64,000 nt of DNA from assembly GCA_947489315.1 (NCBI GenBank), contig CANLCX010000001.1:189501-253500 (forward strand), read 5' to 3'. The DNA is from an uncultured Sphingomonadaceae bacterium. GTDB lineage: Bacteria; Pseudomonadota; Alphaproteobacteria; Sphingomonadales; Sphingomonadaceae. Positions 52,042 to 60,560 of the stretch are shown here, in pieces (position 1 is the first letter of the stretch; each line of letters opens with the position of its first letter). The notes beneath the pieces were generated by a model. That model was not told where the DNA came from. It ran no database searches and was given only the letters and a program-made list of their open reading frames with translations. A program made the translations under genes and the position numbers.

Positions 52042-52816
52042 GCAGAGCCAATTGGCGGTGGATGTCACGACATCACCGCTTTTGAAGGGCACAGATCACG
52101 GCTTTCTTGGGCGAGCAGGCGGGCTATCCAACGGCATTTATGCCGGGCTGAATGTCGGCCTTGGCAGTGACGATGATCGCGATGCCATAATTGAAAATCG
52201 CCGGCGGGCTAAGGCTGCGGTCTTGCCGGACAGCGAACTTGTCACGCTGCATCAAGTGCATAGCGCTGATGTCGCAACGGTCACCAAACCCTTCGCCCTT
52301 GATGCACGTCCCCATGTCGATGCGATGGTGACGGACCAGCCGGGCCTGCTCCTCGGTATATTGACCGCTGATTGCGTGCCGGTGTTGTTTCATGATGCGT
52401 CGGCACAAGTCATCGGCGCGGCCCATGCCGGTTGGAAAGGCGCCATTGGCGGGGTCACGGACAACACGATTGTGGCCATGGAAGCACTCGGTGCCTCTCG
52501 CGACAACATAAGTTGCGCTATCGGCCCCTGTATTGCGCAGGCTAGCTATGAAGTGGATGCGGGTTTTTATCAGCGCTTTGTCGAGGATGATCCTGCTAAC
52601 GCCGGTTTTTTTGAAGCGGGGCAACCAGATCATTTTCAATTCGACATCGAATCCTATGTTGCGGATCGCTTGGCCAAAGCGGGCATTGCGAAAATCGACA
52701 AGCTCGCTCTCGATACCTATGCGCATGAGGATCGCTATTACAGCTACCGCCGCAGTTGCCATCGCGGGGAAGCGGGCTATGGTCGGCAGATATCGCTGAT
52801 CGGTTTGCGACGCTAG
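52034..52816 (+). CDS. pgeF: peptidoglycan editing factor / multicopper-oxidase-like laccase-domain protein
   Basis: 260 residues from TTG 52034; TTG 52052 and GTG 52058 are alternative starts, as no ATG or clear ribosome site is nearby. PgeF signatures: HGFLGRAGGLSNGIYAGLNVG, LVTLHQVHSADV, ILTADCVPVLFHD, IGAAHAGWKGAIGGV and SYRRSCHRGEAGYGRQ, with His/Cys/His zinc ligands. Family members edit peptidoglycan precursors (removal of misincorporated L-Ser) or act as nucleoside deaminase-like enzymes. Overlaps pepN. Confidence 0.9.
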   Translation: MPEQSQLAVDVTTSPLLKGTDHGFLGRAGGLSNGIYAGLNVGLGSDDDRDAIIENRRRAKAAVLPDSELVTLHQVHSADVATVTKPFALDARPHVDAMVTDQPGLLLGILTADCVPVLFHDASAQVIGAAHAGWKGAIGGVTDNTIVAMEALGASRDNISCAIGPCIAQASYEVDAGFYQRFVEDDPANAGFFEAGQPDHFQFDIESYVADRLAKAGIAKIDKLALDTYAHEDRYYSYRRSCHRGEAGYGRQISLIGLRR

Positions 52817-52819
52817 CCG

Positions 52820-52971
52820 TGCCCCTGCGCAGGCAGGGGCCCATCTCCAATTTCGGCAGCTAGATGCAACGGCGTTATTGAAAGCCAAGCTAAAGACTTG
52901 CGATTGCTATTCCATGACTATTGCGACTAGATGACCCCCTCGGAGATGGACTCCTGCCTGCGCAGGAGCAC
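52820..52971. repeat. inverted pair of 30-bp palindromic repeats
   Basis: The minus-strand copy at 52820-52848 (GGAGATGGGCCCCTGCC...) and the plus-strand copy at 52942-52971 (GGAGATGGACTCCTGCC...) differ at only a few positions, and each contains its own CCTGC..GCAGG hairpin. The layout is that of a REP/BIME-type element between pgeF and the SLC13 gene; 93 bp separate the arms. Confidence 0.65.
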
Positions 52972-52990
52972 AAGGAGTGGGGAACAGGAA

Positions 52991-54397
52991 ATGAACGCCC
53001 AGCGCGTCGGACTTTTTGGTGGCTTGGCGGTATTTGTAGCGATGTTGTTCATTCCCGCTCCGGCGGCGATGAGCCCGGCGGCATGGCATGTCGCGGCGCT
53101 GACCATATTGATGGCGACATGGTGGATGACACAGGCGGTGCCATTGACCGCGACCGCTTTGCTGCCGTTCCTTGCCCTGCCGGTGATGGATGTGATGGAT
53201 GTCAAAGCGACCGCCAGCCAATATTATTCGCCAATATTGTTTCTGATCTTGGGCGGAGCCTTTCTGGCGCTCGCGATTGAGCGCGTCGGTTTGCATCGGC
53301 GGCTGGCGCTCGCGATTGTCAGCATGGCCGGCAAAAGCGCATGGGGCACTTTGTTCGCCTTCATGATCGCGACCGCTTTGCTGAGCATGTTGATTTCCAA
53401 CACATCGTCGACCCTGATCATGATCCCGATCGCCGTGGCGGTGCTGGTCGCTGGTGGGGTCAAGGATGGCGAGACCGAGGGTTTTGCCGGAGCGCTGATC
53501 ATGGGCGTAGCCTTTGCCGCCTCCATTGGCGGTTTGGGCACATTGGTGGGGAGTCCGACCAATGCGATTGCCGCGGGCCTGATCAACAAGACATTGGGCA
53601 TGGATATCGATTTCCTCAGCTGGCTAAAGTTCGGCATACCAATTGTTTTGATAGGAATTCCGGTCTGCGCAGCGATCCTGATCACGGTCCAGAAGGTCGG
53701 CAAACATAGTTTTGACGGCGTCGGTGTAAAGGCGGCCATCGGTTCCCCCGGCCCTTGGAGTATCCCAGAAAAACGCGTGGTACCGGTTGTCGCTATCGTC
53801 GTGCTGGGCTGGCTGTTTCTGCCGCAGATAAAGGCGGTGCTGCCCGATGGCGCAGTGCATGATGGAAGTATTGCGATATTGGGCGGCTTGCTGTTGTTCA
53901 TGCTGCCCGATGGCACAGGACGCAGATTGCTCAACTGGGACGAGGCCGATCGCGCGCCATGGGGCGTGATCATGATGTTCGGTGGCGGTCTGGCGCTGGC
54001 CGCTGGGATCATTGAGTCGGGCCTAGCCGATTGGTTGGGACTGGCCCTTGCGCCGCTGAAAAATGTACCCGTCATTGTTATCGCGGTGGCGCTCGTCGCG
54101 CTGGTCATTCTGGTCACCGAATTTGCCTCTAATGTCGCAACCGCCAGCGGGATCATGCCGGTGGTGGCCAGCCTGATCCTCGCCACTGGCGTTGATCCGG
54201 TATTGCTCGCGATGCCTGCCGCAATGGCGGCAAGCTGGGGCTTTATGTTGCCTTCCGGCACGGGGCCAAACGCCATTGCCTGGTCTACCAATCACATCGA
54301 ATTGCCCAAAATGCTGAAATCGGGGTTGGTGCTCGACTTGGCCGGGATACCGATCATCATCGGCTGTATCTGGATGGTTTCATTTGTAATCAGTTGA
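52991..54397 (+). CDS. SLC13/DASS family sodium-coupled anion transporter
   Basis: 468 residues from ATG 52991 (CAGGAA upstream); the ORF-track start at 52931 lies before the second repeat arm. Around twelve helices. DASS landmarks: MTQAVPLTATALLPFLALPVM, LISNTSSTLIMIPIAVA (SNT), SIGGLGTLVGSPTNAIAAG, and the second half LVTEFASNVATASGIMPVVASL with SNxAT. These bind sodium and dicarboxylate or sulfate. Cargo cannot be told. Confidence 0.88.
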   Translation: MNAQRVGLFGGLAVFVAMLFIPAPAAMSPAAWHVAALTILMATWWMTQAVPLTATALLPFLALPVMDVMDVKATASQYYSPILFLILGGAFLALAIERVGLHRRLALAIVSMAGKSAWGTLFAFMIATALLSMLISNTSSTLIMIPIAVAVLVAGGVKDGETEGFAGALIMGVAFAASIGGLGTLVGSPTNAIAAGLINKTLGMDIDFLSWLKFGIPIVLIGIPVCAAILITVQKVGKHSFDGVGVKAAIGSPGPWSIPEKRVVPVVAIVVLGWLFLPQIKAVLPDGAVHDGSIAILGGLLLFMLPDGTGRRLLNWDEADRAPWGVIMMFGGGLALAAGIIESGLADWLGLALAPLKNVPVIVIAVALVALVILVTEFASNVATASGIMPVVASLILATGVDPVLLAMPAAMAASWGFMLPSGTGPNAIAWSTNHIELPKMLKSGLVLDLAGIPIIIGCIWMVSFVIS

Positions 54398-54446
54398 GTA
54401 TTCAGGCATGCACGCTCCATCAAATTTCATGGTGGAGAGAGAAAAA

Positions 54447-55799
54447 ATGTCCGATCAAAATGACGCCAATCAAAGTGAGGATGGCCCGCAAGAGATTGAT
54501 GTTCCTGTAACGCCTCGCCGGATGCCCAAAGCACCGATAGAAAAAATTGGCGGACGCAAGCTCAAGCCCTCTACTTTGATGATGGGCCATGGCTATGATC
54601 CGGTATTGTCGGAAGGTTCGCTCAAGCCACCAATTTTTCTAACCTCCACCTTTGCATTCGAAAATGCGGCGGCAGGCAAGCGGCATTTTGAAGGCATTAC
54701 CGGCAAGCGCCCTGGCGGTTCTGACGGTCTGGTTTATTCGCGCTTCAACGGCCCCAATCAGGAAATTCTCGAAGACCGTCTCAGCATTTGGGACGAAGCC
54801 GAAGATGCGCTGGTTTTCTCCAGTGGCATGTCGGCCATTGCGACAGTGTTGCTCGCCAATGTCAATCAAGGCGATGTCGTGGTTCATAGCGGACCGCTTT
54901 ATGCAGCGACCGAAACCCTGATCAACAAGATATTGGGCCGTTTTGGCGTGACCTTCCTTGATTTCCCAGCAGGCGCCAGTCCCGATGAGGTTTCCGCACT
55001 GCTCGAGAAAGCCAAGGCGCAAGCTGTCGAAAATGGCGGCAAGGTCGCGATTATCTATCTTGAAAGTCCGGCCAATCCCACCAACGCGCTGGTTGATATT
55101 GAAGGCGTCGCTGATGCCCGCAATCAGGTTTTCGGTGACGAGGCCGCTCCACCTATCGCGATTGATAACACCTTCCTCGGCCCCTTGTGGCAGCAGCCGC
55201 TCAAACATGGCGCGGATATCGTGATTTACAGCCTGACCAAATATGTCGGCGGGCATAGTGACTTGGTCGCTGGCGGTGTTCTGGGCTCCAAAGCGCATAT
55301 GGATCCGATCCGGGCAATCCGGAACACGATCGGGACGATTTGCGATCCCAATACGGCGTGGATGTTGATGCGCAGTCTCGAAACACTGGAACTGCGCATG
55401 ACCCGCGCCGGTGAAAATGCAGAGAAAGTCTGCGCGTTTTTGCGCGATCATCCAAAAGTGGATGGCCTTGGCTATCTCGGTTTCATTTCCGATGCCTCAC
55501 AGCAGGATATTTATGACCGTCATTGTAGCGGAGCGGGCTCAACCTTCTCGGTCTTCATCAAGGGTGGAGAGGCCGAAGCCTTTGCGTTTCTTGATGCCCT
55601 GAAAATCGCGAAGCTGGCGGTTAGTCTTGGCGGAACCGAAACATTGGCAAGCCTGCCAGCGGCCATGACCCATTTGTCCGTGCCGGACGATCGCCGGGCA
55701 GCGCTTGGCATTACGGATAATCTGGTACGGATTTCTATTGGTGTGGAAGATCCCGACGATCTGATCGCTGATTTTGAACAGGCGTTGGAAGCGGTTTAA
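54447..55799 (+). CDS. Cys/Met-metabolism PLP enzyme (methionine gamma-lyase / cystathionine gamma-synthase family)
   Basis: 450 residues from ATG 54447 (GGAGAGAG upstream). A 50-residue polar N-terminal tail precedes the fold. SRFNGPNQEILEDRL and VFSSGMSAIATVLLANV (PLP phosphate), IAIDNTFLGPLWQQPLKHGADIVIYSLTKYVGGHSDLVAGG (PLP lysine in SLTKY) and SLGGTETLASLPAAMTH are all present. Members cut or form C-S bonds in methionine and cystathionine metabolism; the exact reaction is not clear. A 3' fragment of a second copy lies 130 bp downstream. Confidence 0.88.
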   Translation: MSDQNDANQSEDGPQEIDVPVTPRRMPKAPIEKIGGRKLKPSTLMMGHGYDPVLSEGSLKPPIFLTSTFAFENAAAGKRHFEGITGKRPGGSDGLVYSRFNGPNQEILEDRLSIWDEAEDALVFSSGMSAIATVLLANVNQGDVVVHSGPLYAATETLINKILGRFGVTFLDFPAGASPDEVSALLEKAKAQAVENGGKVAIIYLESPANPTNALVDIEGVADARNQVFGDEAAPPIAIDNTFLGPLWQQPLKHGADIVIYSLTKYVGGHSDLVAGGVLGSKAHMDPIRAIRNTIGTICDPNTAWMLMRSLETLELRMTRAGENAEKVCAFLRDHPKVDGLGYLGFISDASQQDIYDRHCSGAGSTFSVFIKGGEAEAFAFLDALKIAKLAVSLGGTETLASLPAAMTHLSVPDDRRAALGITDNLVRISIGVEDPDDLIADFEQALEAV

Positions 55800-55901
55800 G
55801 TCGGGTTGGTGGGTACGAAAATGGATAGGGTCACACAGGGTCACACTCCCTAAAGCGGCAAGATATTCTTACCAGTGAACAATATTCAAAACTGAGAAAG
55901 A

Positions 55902-55927
55902 GCCGCTATTTTATGTAACATAGCGGC
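55902..55927. terminator. weak stem-loop after the PLP-lyase gene
   Basis: GCCGCTA (55902-55908) and TAGCGGC (55921-55927) form a perfect 7-bp stem with an AT-rich loop. No U-tract follows, so termination is uncertain. An adjacent tandem AGGGTCACAC duplication lies at about 55828. Confidence 0.35.
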
Positions 55928-55929
55928 GC

Positions 55930-56037
55930 GATTGTAGGAAAGCCCTCTGTAGCGAAAGGCTCGTGTGTATTTCCATCGGAGGCGCGCGACCGGATGATCT
56001 GATCACTAATTTCGAACAGGCGCTGGAAATGGTTTGA
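55930..56037 (+). pseudogene. 3' fragment of a second PLP-lyase gene
   Basis: The frame ending in TGA 56035-56037 reads RKALCSERLVCISIGGARPDDLITNFEQALEMV (in two parts, RKALCSERLVCISIG and then ARPDDLITNFEQALEMV). The intact gene upstream ends RAALGITDNLVRISIGVEDPDDLIADFEQALEAV. No upstream homology is found, so it is a relic of a duplicated or replaced copy, cut off at the 5' side. Confidence 0.8.
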
Positions 56038-56040
56038 TAT

Positions 56041-56188
56041 ATTCCTCTCCCCTTGAGGGAGAGGAAACCAAAGCCTTGGCAGCTTGCTGCTTAGGCGACG
56101 TTGGTGAGGGGGCAGCACCCCTCACCGAGTTGCGCTAGTGAACACGTTCACAAGCTCCACTTGTCCTCTCCCTCAAGGGGAGAGGAAT
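56041..56188. mobile_element. 148-bp MITE-like element with 25-bp terminal inverted repeats
   Basis: The first 25 bases (56041-56065, ATTCCTCTCCCCTTGAGGGA...) and the last 25 (56164-56188, ...AAGGGGAGAGGAAT) are perfect reverse complements. Inside is a second hairpin, GGTGAGGGG-GCAGCA-CCCCTCACC (56103-56126). No ORF, so it is non-autonomous. It fills the space between the lyase fossil and the HAD gene, ending at the HAD gene's stop codon. Confidence 0.7.
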
Positions 56189-56859
56189 TAATCCCAATCG
56201 ATGATTTTCCACCCTTGCTTCTTGGCTAATGCGCGCAGCTTTGGCGTTGGTGTCGTCGCAATTGCTTCATCGGCAAATTCGAGCATGGGCGCGTCACTGA
56301 CATGGTCGGAATAGGCGCGGATATGGATGGCTTCACGGGCTAAGCCTTGCTCGTCCAGAAAGACCTTGATCCGGTCAAGCTTGGCTTCGTCATAGCAATT
56401 TTCGCCGACAATTTCCGGTAGCACTTGCCCCTGCTCATCGATTTCCAACTTGGTCGCGATAACATCATCAAAGCCCAGTCGCGTGGCTATGGCGTTGACA
56501 TAAAGCTCATAAGAAGCCGTCGCCAACACCAGCTTTCTGCCTTCCGCTCGGTCAGCTTCGACCTGCGCAATGGCTTTGGCATAGCTATTCGCCTGCATCA
56601 CTTTGTCGGCATAGCTCTCGATATGCGGCTCCAGCTTTGCAAGGCTCGGTTTGCTGCCGAGCAACAGCCTCTGATTATAGGTTTTTAGGCCCTTGCGGCT
56701 GATCAGCTTCAAACCATAGCCGATAAACCCGAAGGGTAGCAGCGGAAGGAAAACCAGCCGCCATGGCGCGCGCGCGAACAGCATGTGAAACAGGAACGGC
56801 GTATAGGTCCCTCGCACCGTAATCGTCCGATCCATATCGTAAATAGCCAACTTAGTCAT
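56188..56859 (-). CDS. HAD-IB family phosphatase
   Basis: 223 residues. Motif I is AIYDMDRTITVRGTYTPFL (DxDxT with Asp nucleophile), motif II LVLATASYELYV, and motif III/IV KLDRIKVFL and YSDHVSDAPMLEFADEAIATTPTPKLRALAKKQGW. The HAD-IB group includes phosphoserine phosphatase-like and lipid phosphatases; substrate unknown. Its stop codon is at the edge of the MITE-like element. Divergent from the Mla operon. Confidence 0.88.
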   Translation of the reverse strand: MTKLAIYDMDRTITVRGTYTPFLFHMLFARAPWRLVFLPLLPFGFIGYGLKLISRKGLKTYNQRLLLGSKPSLAKLEPHIESYADKVMQANSYAKAIAQVEADRAEGRKLVLATASYELYVNAIATRLGFDDVIATKLEIDEQGQVLPEIVGENCYDEAKLDRIKVFLDEQGLAREAIHIRAYSDHVSDAPMLEFADEAIATTPTPKLRALAKKQGWKIIDWD

Positions 56860-56966
56860 CGCGCCCCATTTCTCAGTAATGCGATCCTATTAGCAGCACC
56901 GACAAGAATGCACCAAATAAATGACTTGTCATAATGGCTTGAGCTTTCAGCGAATTTCGGTCACCA

Positions 56967-58088
56967 ATGGCGGTGATGACAGTGCCTAGCGATTTTGTCG
57001 AAGAAATGACGGAAGACGGAGTGACTTCACTGCGCTTCACCGGTGATCTGTCTATCGCAGCCATCGGCGATTTGCCGGAACGTTTGCGCGATTATGGCGA
57101 GGGCGTGCAGCGGCTCGACCTCTCCGATATTGGTTATATCGATACCGTTGGCGCCTGGTTAATCCACCGCACGGCTCGCGATAGTGGCGCTGAAATTGTC
57201 GGTGGGGATAACGACGCGGAACGCTTGATCGCCGCCGTGAGCGGAGTTGATCAACCCGCTGAAGTACGTCCGGATCCCCCCAATCCCGTCATTCGCGTGT
57301 TGGATGAAGTGGGCGAAGCGACAACAATCGCCTTGACGACTTTGGCCGGTTTGGTCGGATTTTTTGGTTCCGTCCTGGTTTCTGCTGGTTCATTGATTCG
57401 GCATCCTGGGCGTATCCGTTGGAATGCAGTGATCCAGCGATTTGATGTGGTTGGTGTGCGCGCGTTGGGAATTATCGGATTGATGAGCTTTCTGATCGGC
57501 TTGGTGATTGCCCAACAGGGCGCGGTTCAGCTGAGGCAATTTGGCGCGGAGGTCTTCACCGTCAATCTGGTTGGACGCCTGACTATGCGGGAACTGGGCG
57601 TCCTGATGACCGCCATCATGGTTGCGGGCCGTTCTGGTTCCGCTTTTGCCGCGCAAATCGGGACGATGAAGCTGACCGAAGAAATTGACGCGATGCGCAC
57701 CATTGGGGTGTCACCGGTCGAAGCTTTGGTGCTGCCGCGCTTTCTCGCGGCGGTTTTCATGCTCCCGTTGCTGGGTTTCTATGCATCGGTTGTCGCGATC
57801 ATCGGCGGCGGCCTGCTGAGCTGGGTAGAGCTGGACATTCCGCCCGCGACCTTTTTCGCGCGGATCCGTGAAGTGGTGCCGCTGACCGATGTCTATGTCG
57901 GCCTCGTCAAGGCGCCGGTATTCGGCGCGATCATCGCTGTTTGTGGCTGTTATCAGGGAATGCAGGTCAAAGGAAATGCCGAAGAAGTCGGCAAACGGAC
58001 AACCGCTGCGGTGGTACAGGCGATATTCCTGGTCATCGTGCTCGACGCGTTTTTTGCCGTATTTTTCAGCTGGATCGGATGGAACTGA
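56967..58088 (+). CDS. mlaE: STAS-MlaE fusion, lipid ABC transporter permease
   Basis: 373 residues. The N-terminal 100 residues are a STAS-like domain (VQRLDLSDIGYIDTVGAWLIHRTARDSGAEIVGG) fused to the MlaE permease (about 120-373): VGVRALGIIGLMSFLIGLVIAQQGAVQLRQFGAEVFTVNLVGRLTMRELGVLMTAIMVAGRSGSAFAAQIGTMKLTEEIDAMRTIGVSP. In E. coli the STAS partner MlaB is a separate protein. The fusion is common in alphaproteobacteria. Part of a retained lipid-asymmetry or lipid-import system. Overlaps the next gene at TGATG. Confidence 0.92.
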   Translation: MAVMTVPSDFVEEMTEDGVTSLRFTGDLSIAAIGDLPERLRDYGEGVQRLDLSDIGYIDTVGAWLIHRTARDSGAEIVGGDNDAERLIAAVSGVDQPAEVRPDPPNPVIRVLDEVGEATTIALTTLAGLVGFFGSVLVSAGSLIRHPGRIRWNAVIQRFDVVGVRALGIIGLMSFLIGLVIAQQGAVQLRQFGAEVFTVNLVGRLTMRELGVLMTAIMVAGRSGSAFAAQIGTMKLTEEIDAMRTIGVSPVEALVLPRFLAAVFMLPLLGFYASVVAIIGGGLLSWVELDIPPATFFARIREVVPLTDVYVGLVKAPVFGAIIAVCGCYQGMQVKGNAEEVGKRTTAAVVQAIFLVIVLDAFFAVFFSWIGWN

Positions 58089-58903
58089 TGGTTGATGAAG
58101 ATCCTATCATCGTAGACCGCGAATTTTCTGGGCCGCTGATTTGTGTTAAAGGGCTGCGCAACAGCTTTGGCGATCAGGTGGTTCATGAAGGCCTAGATAT
58201 TGACGTCCGCAAGGGCGAGATTTTGGGAGTGGTCGGTGGGTCCGGCACCGGAAAATCGGTATTGATGCGCTCCATTATCGGGCTGCAACAACCCGATGAG
58301 GGTTCCATCGAAGTGTTCGGTGAATCGCTGTTGGGTCGCTCGGATGCCGAAACCATAGATGTGCGCAAACGCTGGGGCGTTTTGTTTCAGGGCGGCGCAT
58401 TATTTTCTACGCTGACCGTGGCAGAAAATGTGATGGTTCCGATCCGCGAGTTTTACCCCGAAATGGACCGTGATTTCAGGCGAGAAGTGGCCAAATATAA
58501 AGTCTGCCTGTCCGGTTTGCCGCCCGAGGCTTCGCCCAAATATCCATCGGAACTGTCCGGAGGGATGAGAAAACGAGCAGGGATCGCTCGGGCGCTGGCG
58601 TTGGACCCAGAGCTGTTGTTTCTGGACGAACCCACCGCTGGACTGGACCCGATTGGCGCTGCGGCTTTTGATAATTTGACCCGGGAATTGCAACAGACTT
58701 TGGGGCTTACGGTTTTTCTAATCACTCACGATCTGGATACGCTTCATGCCATTTGCGACCGGGTAGCCGTGCTCGCCGACAAACAAGTGATTGCCGTGGG
58801 AACGATACCAGAGCTGCTCGCTATGGATCATCCGTGGATACAGGAATATTTCAATGGTCCGCGCGGGCGCATGGCAGCATCACAGACGGCGAGTGGAAAT
58901 TGA
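58088..58903 (+). CDS. mlaF: Mla-type ABC transporter ATPase
   Basis: 271 residues from ATG 58088, overlapping the mlaE stop; ATG 58079 is an alternative. Walker A VVGGSGTGKSVLMRSI, Q-loop GVLFQGGALFSTLTVAENVMVP, signature ELSGGMRKRAGIARAL, Walker B LLFLDEPTAGLDPIGA and H-loop LITHDLDTLHAICDRVAVLADKQV: the MlaF subgroup. It powers phospholipid transport between membranes with MlaE and MlaD. Confidence 0.93.
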   Translation: MVDEDPIIVDREFSGPLICVKGLRNSFGDQVVHEGLDIDVRKGEILGVVGGSGTGKSVLMRSIIGLQQPDEGSIEVFGESLLGRSDAETIDVRKRWGVLFQGGALFSTLTVAENVMVPIREFYPEMDRDFRREVAKYKVCLSGLPPEASPKYPSELSGGMRKRAGIARALALDPELLFLDEPTAGLDPIGAAAFDNLTRELQQTLGLTVFLITHDLDTLHAICDRVAVLADKQVIAVGTIPELLAMDHPWIQEYFNGPRGRMAASQTASGN

Positions 58904-58905
58904 AA

Positions 58906-58968
58906 ATGCCCGCTAAATACAGAGATTTGTTGCAGGTGCCGATCCGGCTGGCCATAAAGGTGAAATAA
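58906..58968 (+). CDS. 20-residue ORF between mlaF and mlaD
   Basis: ATG 58906 is 2 bases after the mlaF stop, and its TAA overlaps the mlaD ATG (TAATG). It encodes MPAKYRDLLQVPIRLAIKVK, a small basic amphipathic peptide. It may be a translation-coupling device for mlaD rather than a functional peptide. No ribosome site is apparent. Confidence 0.3.
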   Translation: MPAKYRDLLQVPIRLAIKVK

Positions 58969-59915
58969 TGGAGACACGGTCCAATCATATTCTTGTGGGT
59001 GCTATCACCCTGATCTTGCTTGCTTTGGTGGCGGCATTTCTGGTGTGGATTGTCCGTTTTGGCGATGGTGCGCAGAAAGAATATGATATTTTCTTCGCTC
59101 AATCCGTTGGCGGCCTTGCCAAGGGGACTGGCGTTACTTTTGCCGGTGTTCCATCGGGCCAGGTCTTGGGTGTGGAATTGTGGAAAAAGGACCCGAATTT
59201 CGTGCGGGTGCGCATCGCGGTGAGCGAAGAAACACCGATTTTGCAGGGCACGACGGCAACGATCCAGAGCATCAGTTTTACCGCCCCACCCAATATCCAA
59301 CTCGATGGTGCGGTTAAAGGCGCGCCACCTATCGTCGATCTCGGGCCTGAAGGCGTTCCGGTCATTCCGACCAAGCCCGGCGCATTGGGGGAGCTGCTAA
59401 ACAGCGCGCCATTGGTGGTGGAGCGGCTAGCAACCCTGACAGACCGGCTGACTTTATTGTTGTCGGACAAGAACCAGGAATCCATCGAAGGTATTTTGAA
59501 CAATACCGAGCAGCTGACCGGCAGTCTGGCGAAGCAAGCGCCCAATCTGGAAGCGTTGATGGCGGAATCGGCGATTGCAATTCGCAATGCCGGACAAACG
59601 GCCGAAAAGCTCTCTTCCGTTGCGGATAATGCCAATCAGCTATTGAGCAATAATGGCGAACCATTGGCGAAAAACCTCACCAAAACCTTGGCTGCTGCAG
59701 AGAAAAGCATGGCGGCGTTGAACGTTGTTCTGGATGATGCACGTCCCGGGGTTCAGCAACTGGGAACCAAAACATTGCCCGAAGTCGATCAACTCGTTCA
59801 GGATATGCAGGCGCTGACGAAATCGCTCACGTCAGTGACCGAGCGGCTGGATCAGGGCGGGGCAGGGTCATTACTATCTGCGCCCACGCTGCCAGATTAT
59901 GAACCAGGCAAATAG
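58968..59915 (+). CDS. mlaD: MlaD/MCE-domain lipid transport protein
   Basis: 315 residues. One N-terminal helix (HILVGAITLILLALVAAFLVWIVRF) is followed by an MCE domain (about 38-115: YDIFFAQSVGGLAKGTGVTFAGVPSGQVLGVEL...IQSISFTAPPNIQLDG) and a long helical C-terminal part (about 145-290) rich in Gln, Leu and Ala. MCE proteins form hexameric channels for lipid transfer; this one is longer than E. coli MlaD and nearer the alphaproteobacterial type. 8 bp before the lipoprotein gene. Confidence 0.92.
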   Translation: METRSNHILVGAITLILLALVAAFLVWIVRFGDGAQKEYDIFFAQSVGGLAKGTGVTFAGVPSGQVLGVELWKKDPNFVRVRIAVSEETPILQGTTATIQSISFTAPPNIQLDGAVKGAPPIVDLGPEGVPVIPTKPGALGELLNSAPLVVERLATLTDRLTLLLSDKNQESIEGILNNTEQLTGSLAKQAPNLEALMAESAIAIRNAGQTAEKLSSVADNANQLLSNNGEPLAKNLTKTLAAAEKSMAALNVVLDDARPGVQQLGTKTLPEVDQLVQDMQALTKSLTSVTERLDQGGAGSLLSAPTLPDYEPGK

Positions 59916-59923
59916 AGGCACCA

Positions 59924-60538
59924 ATGGGAAAGCAAGGCTTCATGACCATATTCCATAAGACAAAATCCTTGGGGTTATTGGCTGGCCTTGGCCTGCTGAG
60001 TGCATGCGTTAGTTTTGGCGGCGCGGAACCACCGCCATTTCTATTGTCGCTGACGTCGGGCATGCAAGTCGATGCTGGTGCGGTCCGTGCGGGCCCTAGG
60101 GCTGGTGCTTTGGTGGTTCGGTTGCCTTCCACACCGCAAAAATTGAACAATCTGCGTGTACCGGTCCAGACCGGTGCCACCGGAATCGCCTATCTGAAAG
60201 AAGCAACCTGGGTCGACAAACCGGCCCGGCTTTTCCAAGGGCTGCTTACAGAAACCATCGCGGCCAAGAATAACCGGCTGGTGCTGACACCCGTTCAGGC
60301 GCAGGGGAAAGCAGATACCTATCTGGCCGGTGAACTGGTCAATTTCGGTCTGGATGGCCCGAGTTTGACGGTCACTGTCACTTATGACGCCGTGAAAATG
60401 CGTCAAGGCCAGCCGATCGAGAAACGGCGTTTTGAGGTTAGTGAGAAAGTTTTTGCAGCCGAAGCAGGCCCGGTGGGTCAGGCTTTGAATAGTGCAGCGA
60501 ATAAAGTGGTTCTGGAAGTGGCGGACTGGGTCGGTTGA
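59924..60538 (+). CDS. ABC-type transport auxiliary lipoprotein (PqiC/DUF330-like)
   Basis: 204 residues; ATG 59942 (MTIFHK) is an alternative start. Lipobox LGLLSAC. The mature part (FLLSLTS, ALVVRLPSTPQKLNNLRVPVQTGATGIAYLKEATWVDKPARLFQGLLTETIAAKNNRLVL) matches the auxiliary lipoproteins that end MCE operons. It is thought to sit in the outer membrane and contact the MCE tunnel. Last gene of the Mla-type operon. Confidence 0.88.
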   Translation: MGKQGFMTIFHKTKSLGLLAGLGLLSACVSFGGAEPPPFLLSLTSGMQVDAGAVRAGPRAGALVVRLPSTPQKLNNLRVPVQTGATGIAYLKEATWVDKPARLFQGLLTETIAAKNNRLVLTPVQAQGKADTYLAGELVNFGLDGPSLTVTVTYDAVKMRQGQPIEKRRFEVSEKVFAAEAGPVGQALNSAANKVVLEVADWVG

Positions 60539-60560
60539 TCGATATCACTGGGCTCAACGC

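Noticed and set aside
53224-54291. 355-residue minus-strand ORF opposite the SLC13 transporter
   Set aside because: Low-complexity shadow of a clear transporter gene.
55906-56118. 70-residue minus-strand ORF near the MITE-like element
   Set aside because: It reads through the terminal repeat and the lyase fossil in antisense; no coding evidence.
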